Origin: a virus
DNA: 64,000 nucleotides
Reading direction: 5' to 3' (one strand)
IMG/VR virus record: IMGVR_UViG_3300033148_003376
Span: 1-64,000 of that record
Shown: positions 59,087-64,000 of the stretch, piece by piece
How positions within the stretch are numbered: the stretch's first letter is position 1
Layout: every line of letters begins with the position of its first letter
The notes under the pieces: generated by a model
What the model saw: the letters and a program-made list of their open reading frames with translations, nothing else
Database searches by the model: none
What the model was told of the DNA's origin: nothing
Translations under genes and position numbers: made by a program

Positions 59087-60264
59087 ACAAAAAATGCCTT
59101 AAATGCTCGTAACGCGTTCATCGCATACTCTTCTACTTCGACTCGTGCAGTTAACGTCGCTCGCCATCTGTCTTCGGCGTCTTGTCTGGCTTGTTCGTTG
59201 TCGTAGCTTTCTCCCGCCAAAATCTCCTCTATGGCGTCTTCGATACCCGCTGTACCAAGTGTACCAGCCACGAAGAGGATCATCGCAGTGTACTTATTAT
59301 CAACGAGATCCGACATTGCATCATCTCTAAGAGACTCCTTGATATACTCAGTACCACCTGTAGATTCGGGGATATCCAGAACATAAATACCAGTCGCGTT
59401 GAGTGCAGCTTTGAACTGGTCCACGAGTTCTTGGAAATCTTTGACTATATCGTTGAGTGCTTCGACTTTCTTTTCGATGATTTCGATAAGTGCAATGACC
59501 GGATCTTCAGCTTGTAAAAATCCTTTCAACATGGCGAGCACTTTTAATAACAGCTTTCTGGTGTCGTCGATAAGTGGAATCGATTTGAGTGTGAATCCTA
59601 TCCAATCTGGATTGGTTGATATGGGTCGAAGAGACCCACCGGTCTCCAGGTTTGCCATCCTCAATAATCTATTGAGAAGGTCTAAAAACTCTTGGTATCC
59701 AAAAACACTCGTAAGACCTTCAAGAATAGTCGCAAATGGTCCAACGCCCGGAGCCGTTACCATGATACCGAATCCAGTCACATTCGACGAACTCGTAAAC
59801 ACTGGTCTATTGAGATCTCCACTATCTCCGAAAGAATCGATCGCCTTGTTGATCGTCTCACCTGGTGTCAGAGTCGGAATTCCGAACTCGTCATATTGTA
59901 TTGGAGCACCTGTAAACGCTGCAGCACTCAGGTTGTAAATGTCGTCCATGTTTTCAGCGTCGAAAAGAGAGATGTCTCCGGTACTGGCAACGTTGGGTTG
60001 TAGGTTGAACGGTTGAACTACGATAGCGTGAACACCCGTACTGAAAAGATCGATAATAAGCTTTTCAAGCTCATCAATCAACGCACCAAGAAGCGCTTTA
60101 AACGGGTCAGTCGCTCCCTTGTACAAAGCTTTGGCTATCCCTAGAGCTGTCGAGACGATGTCGAGAGCCGTCGAAACTTTGCCAGCAAATGTACTAACTC
60201 CGGTCAGAAATTGATTGATCTCGTCCGGTACCTTGGGTATGAGATCTGTCTTCGTCCAGGACAA
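59083..60264 (-). CDS. Late baseplate-associated helical protein, probable TTG start
   Basis: About 393 residues if TTG 60264 is used (giving SWTKTDLIPKVPDEINQFLT). An earlier TTG at 60300 lies within the 60-residue gene whose codon use is clearly real. The protein is largely helical with a Gly/Pro-rich middle; no family is recognised. Position between spike and gp25 suggests a baseplate or tail-tube partner. Confidence 0.65.
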   Translation of the reverse strand: MSWTKTDLIPKVPDEINQFLTGVSTFAGKVSTALDIVSTALGIAKALYKGATDPFKALLGALIDELEKLIIDLFSTGVHAIVVQPFNLQPNVASTGDISLFDAENMDDIYNLSAAAFTGAPIQYDEFGIPTLTPGETINKAIDSFGDSGDLNRPVFTSSSNVTGFGIMVTAPGVGPFATILEGLTSVFGYQEFLDLLNRLLRMANLETGGSLRPISTNPDWIGFTLKSIPLIDDTRKLLLKVLAMLKGFLQAEDPVIALIEIIEKKVEALNDIVKDFQELVDQFKAALNATGIYVLDIPESTGGTEYIKESLRDDAMSDLVDNKYTAMILFVAGTLGTAGIEDAIEEILAGESYDNEQARQDAEDRWRATLTARVEVEEYAMNALRAFKAFFV

Positions 60265-60376
60265 ACTTGATAGTCCTCGCTTTGTGTTCGAGCATGACAA
60301 CCTCTCGTTCCAAAACGCGTGTGAGATTGTTCATGATATTGTCCAAATTCTTGAACGTGGGTTTTTGCCATGGCAT
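60194..60376 (-). CDS. 60-residue overlapped gene
   Basis: The start at 60376 overlaps the preceding gene's stop (TAATG). Its codon choice is typical for the phage (GTC, CTC, GAC, ATC), and it overlaps the start of the following gene by 71 bases. The peptide is helical and charged. Function unknown. Confidence 0.6.
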   Translation of the reverse strand: MPWQKPTFKNLDNIMNNLTRVLEREVVMLEHKARTIKFVLDEDRSHTQGTGRDQSISDRS

Positions 60377-60972
60377 TACGATACAGTTCCTTGGCCTTTG
60401 CCGGTAGCTGGTGCAGGTGGTTGAATCGGTGTTCCCGCGATGACAACATTTCCGGATGCTTTTCTGAATGCTTGACCTACTCCTTGTGCCATCGCGTTCG
60501 AAAGCTTCGGGAGGTTTTCACCGACAAGAGTCTTTGAAACACCTTGCGATGTGATGTTTCCCTCAATTTCTATCGGTGTGACTGGAATTGATCCCACGTC
60601 TATGACACCAGCTCCTACAGCTACCAGTGGATGTGATGATGTAAGAGTCACTTGTGCAAGTTCCAATTCAAGTGCATCGGCATATGCCGAGATGATCTTT
60701 GGGGTATTTTCACCGACAAGTCCTTTGAGTACCGCATTGGCCAAGATGGTCGTTTTCAGCTCTGCTGCAGTGATGCCTATGATTCCAAGTCCAGTACCGA
60801 CTCCAGGTCCACCACTACCACTATCTGTCGTCGTAAATGGTTTCCCCACGATGCTCATGATTGTTCCGGTAGAACATGCTCCGGTGAGCTTCGGCATATC
60901 GGGACCGACGATCGCCTTTGATGTAAGATTGGCGATCATGACCTGATTCATTCGGAAATCGAGGATCGGCAT
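60376..60972 (-). CDS. Late protein with three internal repeats
   Basis: The 198-residue protein contains three copies of a motif of about 30 residues: LTSKAIVGPDMPKLTGACST, VLKGLVGENTPKIISAYADA and VSKTLVGENLPKLSNAMAQG. Gly/Pro/Thr-rich linkers separate them. The lack of Cys and low complexity fit a virion protein. No family is recognised. Confidence 0.65.
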   Translation of the reverse strand: MPILDFRMNQVMIANLTSKAIVGPDMPKLTGACSTGTIMSIVGKPFTTTDSGSGGPGVGTGLGIIGITAAELKTTILANAVLKGLVGENTPKIISAYADALELELAQVTLTSSHPLVAVGAGVIDVGSIPVTPIEIEGNITSQGVSKTLVGENLPKLSNAMAQGVGQAFRKASGNVVIAGTPIQPPAPATGKGQGTVS

Positions 60973-60981
60973 GACTCGTCA

Positions 60982-61191
60982 TTACAGTGAGTTGTAAAAT
61001 TTTGTCGCAGCATCATCCAATGTTTTGAACAAGGAATCTGCCTTTTTCTGTTTGTCTTTTGACGCTTTCTTGATCATGGCTTTTGCCAACTTGGTGAACT
61101 CGTCCCATGCGGCTGATAGTTCGTCAAACGAATTGTCTTCCGCCTCATTCAATTTCTTGACTCTTTCCAGAAAATCTTTTGCTTTACTCAT
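60982..61191 (-). CDS. Small helical protein with capsid-targeting-like leader
   Basis: The 69-residue protein starts at 61191, overlapping the previous stop (ATGA). The leader MSKAKDFLERVKKLNE is followed by AED: an amphipathic helix ending in L-N-E before Ala, as cleaved by T4-type prohead proteases. The remainder is a helical, Lys/Asp-rich peptide. It may be an internal head or scaffold-like protein. Confidence 0.6.
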   Translation of the reverse strand: MSKAKDFLERVKKLNEAEDNSFDELSAAWDEFTKLAKAMIKKASKDKQKKADSLFKTLDDAATKFYNSL

Positions 61192-61574
61192 CGCTCTGAC
61201 TCCTTGTTGAATGCTTCCATGACCGTGAAAAGATGTTCTGCAGGACCCTCGATATAATCTGTATAACACTTCGTACAGTATGCTCTTGTAATAGACTCGA
61301 TTCCTATATCGAGGTTCACTATGATTGCAGGTTCTTCCGAATACTTCTTGAGATCCGTTGGAATGTGATTGATCTTGCCGTCAAACGGTGATTGCTGTCT
61401 CACCGTCATAATGTGAACGATCTCGTACGGCACATCGACGAACTCACGAGGATCAATATCAGGATCGAAATCCGGGTTCGGAACCCTCTTCATCTTCGTC
61501 TCGGTGACAGGTTCACCGGGAGGATAGAGCTTCAGAATCTTCTTACATGCTGCACATTTTCGAGGTGTTGCCAC
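61188..61574 (-). CDS. Late zinc-binding protein
   Basis: The 128-residue protein has CAAC near the N-terminus and CTKC near 100, likely one zinc ribbon closing the fold, with a Pro-rich middle. It overlaps its downstream neighbour. No family is recognised. Confidence 0.65.
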   Translation of the reverse strand: MATPRKCAACKKILKLYPPGEPVTETKMKRVPNPDFDPDIDPREFVDVPYEIVHIMTVRQQSPFDGKINHIPTDLKKYSEEPAIIVNLDIGIESITRAYCTKCYTDYIEGPAEHLFTVMEAFNKESER

Positions 61575-61586
61575 GGGTCCTCACAC

Positions 61587-62315
61587 TCAGGTACGTTTTC
61601 GTTTTTCCAGTTCGGATTTGATCCATTTTTTCGCAATCGGATTGGTGGTCGATTTCCTGGCAAACTTGGCGACTTCTTTCCAGACCATGGCAAGAACTTT
61701 GTCATCGCTCGTCTTTGGATCACTGTTATCCACGACGATGAAGTTCTTGCCAAAGAGATTCTGAAACTTACCAATGTTGTTTTGAACATCGTTCCATGCT
61801 TTGGTTATTGCTTCCACACGGACTGTTCTTCCACCTCTTTCACCTCTTTGTTTATTCCGTTCAATTGCAACATCCAGTGACGTATTTACGAAGATCATGA
61901 ACGCATCATAGCCAAGTTCCTCGAAGTTCAATTTCTGACCCTTGATCTTGTTGTAATCTTTGGCAGTTCCATCAATGAGTAGACCCAAGCGACCGTTGAG
62001 ATACTGTTTCAGTTTTGACCCAGTCAATGTCTTGGCTTTTTTTCTAATCTCTTGTGATTTTTCGAACTCCTCTTTAGAAAGCTTTGTGAAGTCGAGAGAA
62101 AGACCAGCCCGGGTCAAAAATAATTCAACCAAATCATCGGAATTCACCGCTCTAAAGCCGTGTCCACCTGTTGTATGTTTGCCGACGAAACCTTTACCGG
62201 ATCCCCCGCCCCCAGCCATGAACACGGCTTTGAAGATAGAAGGATCATACACACCCTCATTGATAAGGACTGCCTGTCGCACTCGTTCTAAAACCTGTGC
62301 CGCTCTTGATGTCAT
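61587..62315 (-). CDS. P-loop nucleotide kinase (zeta-toxin-like) with packaging-type leader
   Basis: The 242-residue protein has a P-loop at about 32-44 (MAGGGGSGKGFVGKHT) followed by a DD motif (VNSDDLVELFL) and later FVNTSLDVAIERNKQRGERGGR, the layout of zeta-toxin-like and small-molecule kinases. The first 25 residues form an amphipathic leader ending in I-N-E before Gly, like the candidate capsid-targeting leaders nearby. Possible substrates are nucleotides or modified DNA bases. It sits among baseplate genes, unusual for an early enzyme. Confidence 0.7.
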   Translation of the reverse strand: MTSRAAQVLERVRQAVLINEGVYDPSIFKAVFMAGGGGSGKGFVGKHTTGGHGFRAVNSDDLVELFLTRAGLSLDFTKLSKEEFEKSQEIRKKAKTLTGSKLKQYLNGRLGLLIDGTAKDYNKIKGQKLNFEELGYDAFMIFVNTSLDVAIERNKQRGERGGRTVRVEAITKAWNDVQNNIGKFQNLFGKNFIVVDNSDPKTSDDKVLAMVWKEVAKFARKSTTNPIAKKWIKSELEKRKRT

Positions 62316-62362
62316 GGAAATATCCTCGTGGTAAATTTTGTATTTGAACGTAATGAATTATC

Positions 62363-62635
62363 TCAGGTTTCTATGTGCTTCTTGCCATCGATTGTGACAC
62401 GGACATCCCCTTCATCCGTAAGATCGTTGAAGGCGTCTACAACCTTCTTGATTATCTTGTCGTCGACTGGTTTTCCAACGTCGTACGTACTATACGAAAT
62501 CCATTTATTATTCATAGCTATGAAGACTTCGATTTTACTTCCAGGCTTCACAGTCTTCTTGATGGATGTGGCCAGATCTTCTTTTGCTTCATTTGCCTTC
62601 TTGATCACGTCCAAAAATTCTTTTGCGATACCCAT
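62363..62635 (-). CDS. Small late protein with capsid-targeting-like leader
   Basis: The 90-residue protein begins MGIAKEFLDVIKKANE then AKED, matching the leader pattern of 28441 (MGIANDVMESVKSAQ) and 61191. The rest is a small beta domain (KIEVFIAMNNKWISYSTYD). It is preceded by AAGGAGAGAATCTC. Suggested role: internal virion protein. Confidence 0.6.
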   Translation of the reverse strand: MGIAKEFLDVIKKANEAKEDLATSIKKTVKPGSKIEVFIAMNNKWISYSTYDVGKPVDDKIIKKVVDAFNDLTDEGDVRVTIDGKKHIET

Positions 62636-62680
62636 GAGATTCTCTCCTTAAAATAAACATCTGTTTACATGTTATTCGTC

Positions 62681-63637
62681 TTATCCTATTTGTACCGTTG
62701 GAACACCAATCTTAGGTTTTCCCGATGTCAAATCTTCGATCGGATCGCTAAACGTTGAGATACCAAATCCACCCAAAACCTTATTGAGACTCACAATAAG
62801 ACCCCTGATATCGTACGGTCCAACAAGAGCCGTTTTCTCTACCGGTCCAGTTATCACAGTCTGTGTGAGTCCAAGACCAATCGTTTCAGTTTTTTTCAAC
62901 GCCACAAGACTGGTCTTCTGTCCACCTACTGACTCGCCCCGGTTTCCCGTCGTCGATTCTGATAGACTTCCACCCGTAGATCTTTGCACTCCACCAAGAA
63001 CCTCTTCCAAAAGACCACCTGATACCTCGGTCGTCTTGTTACCGACAGTCTCGATAAGCTCATCGACAGTCACTCGTTTGATATCTCCGGTGTCTTCCTG
63101 TTCTCCAGCTTGGTTGGTGGTTATTTTTCCCGTCTCGAAATCCAGGATGAGTGAAGTCTTTCCGTCCGCCGACTGGAAATTGAGTTTACGAGGTCCTTTA
63201 ATGGTAACAGACCCATCAGACTCAACCTGAAAACCAAATCCACTTGGGTGAAGATACTCGCTGATCTTCTTGGCCTTGTTCGTAGTGAATTGTTGTCCTT
63301 GTTCGTCTCTTGATCCATACGTGTTCGGATAATCCTCGTTCACGGGACCTGTCTGAGTAAGAGTCGATTCCCACGAACCAATGTAGAACCCGCTGTAAAT
63401 GTCTCCGTATGGAAAGATGATCTCAATTTCACTTCCGAGACTTGGGATCTTTACATCATTCGAAGTACGTCGAGGATAGATCCACGGGAGTTTGTCAATA
63501 GTACCTGCGAGTCTGCCAGCGATCACAGCTTTGACACGACGAAGTCTATCGGGATCGTCGTTGTTCATCACGACACCACGATGAGGTTTGGACAGACCTT
63601 CGGAAGGTTTCAAAAAATCATTTGCTTTGATAAGCAT
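62681..63637 (-). CDS. Baseplate spike protein, gp5/gpV-like
   Basis: The 318-residue protein has an N-terminal OB-fold region with RGVVMNNDDPDRLRRVKAVI, PWIYPRR and LGSEIEIIFPYGDIYSGFYI, the pattern of T4 gp5 / phage gpV OB domains. A beta-helical C-terminus with Thr/Gly repeats (TTEVSGGLLEEVLGGVQRST) forms the membrane-piercing spike. No lysozyme domain is inserted, unlike T4 gp5. It overlaps the hub fragment by one base. Confidence 0.8.
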   Translation of the reverse strand: MLIKANDFLKPSEGLSKPHRGVVMNNDDPDRLRRVKAVIAGRLAGTIDKLPWIYPRRTSNDVKIPSLGSEIEIIFPYGDIYSGFYIGSWESTLTQTGPVNEDYPNTYGSRDEQGQQFTTNKAKKISEYLHPSGFGFQVESDGSVTIKGPRKLNFQSADGKTSLILDFETGKITTNQAGEQEDTGDIKRVTVDELIETVGNKTTEVSGGLLEEVLGGVQRSTGGSLSESTTGNRGESVGGQKTSLVALKKTETIGLGLTQTVITGPVEKTALVGPYDIRGLIVSLNKVLGGFGISTFSDPIEDLTSGKPKIGVPTVQIG

Positions 63638-64000
63638 CAGATGTGTTGTCCCCTTACCTCGTTGAGTGATTCCCTACACATCTCAACAACCGTAGCAACC
63701 TGGTTCTTTTGGGTCGTCCGCGCTACTTTCGTTACATAGTAGAGACCCGTTGCAAACTCTGAAGAAGCTGTCGTATTTCCAAGTCCAGGATCCTTGAACA
63801 TCACAAGATCGAGTATCTTTACCGGTTTGAATACACCTTGGAAACTCGTTGTTACCTTCAAAGCACCGAAACTTATGAGCCTCGTGAGATTATTATAAAA
63901 CGCGTTCCAGTAGTTCTCATGGAGATTCTCGTTCCTAGTATTGATACCAAGGAAATGGTTACCCATTTCACTTCGCTTGGCTATCTTCGACGCCAGTGCG
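63637..64000 (-). CDS. Baseplate hub protein C-terminal part (partial)
   Basis: The frame is open through the right window edge, so only the C-terminal 120 residues are seen; an internal ATG at 63966 is not necessarily the start. The visible part is beta-rich (LKVTTSFQGVFKPVKILDLV, then GLYYVTKVARTTQKNQ), as in tail hub proteins of the gpD/gp27 type, which directly precede the spike gene. Identity is inferred from gene order. Confidence 0.6.
   Translation of the reverse strand, partial: ALASKIAKRSEMGNHFLGINTRNENLHENYWNAFYNNLTRLISFGALKVTTSFQGVFKPVKILDLVMFKDPGLGNTTASSEFATGLYYVTKVARTTQKNQVATVVEMCRESLNEVRGQHI

Noticed and set aside
1-64000. CRISPR arrays, rRNA genes and tRNA genes
   Set aside because: No regularly spaced repeats with unique spacers, and no rRNA- or convincing tRNA-like structure was seen on either strand.

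Overview
This window is part of the genome of a large contractile-tailed bacteriophage (myovirus). The direct evidence is a block of tail and baseplate genes on the minus strand: hub fragment, gp5/gpV-like spike, gp25-like wedge protein, gpJ-like wedge protein, gpI-like protein and several fibre proteins. The rest is densely packed small genes read from SD sequences and ATGA/TAATG overlaps. Terminase, portal, capsid and replication genes are not in the window. A lipobox protein, a GH108-type endolysin and sigma70-consensus promoters fit a Gram-negative host, but the host cannot be named from this sequence.

Layout. (1) 1-18400, plus strand: about 45 small early-type genes, mostly of unknown function, with DUF4942-, DUF2958-, DUF3560- and DUF3310-like proteins, zinc-finger proteins, a PD-(D/E)XK nuclease and two related HTH regulators (8915 and 10249). 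A solo TnpB element of IS605/IS1341 type sits at 2428-3650. (2) 18400-21475, minus strand: three short operons. (3) 21477-25470, plus strand: tandem operator-like repeats, then a coupled cluster with a sigma-like protein and a protein matching the helical domain of 5-hydroxymethyl-dUMP DNA kinase / thymine pyrophosphorylase proteins. (4) 25540-27239: an IS607-family element with intact TnpA and TnpB. (5) 27304-38961, plus strand: a basic DNA-binding protein, a NADAR-domain protein, a ThyX-like protein, a compositionally distinct insert with a PAPS-reductase-like Fe-S protein and a minimal tyrosine recombinase, then the endolysin. (6) 38972-64000, minus strand: the late tail, baseplate, fibre and membrane-protein operon.

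How the parts fit. Eight copies of one strong promoter, each with an inverted repeat between -35 and -10, plus a variant in front of the first HTH gene, look like one early regulon under a common phage regulator. The ThyX-like protein and the hypermodification-domain protein together suggest that thymine in this phage's DNA is replaced or hypermodified. Four proteins, one of them a P-loop kinase, begin with a short amphipathic leader ending in a T4-prohead-protease-like site (I/L-x-E before A/S/G), so they may be packaged in the capsid. Functions below come from motif recognition by eye; no database search was possible.
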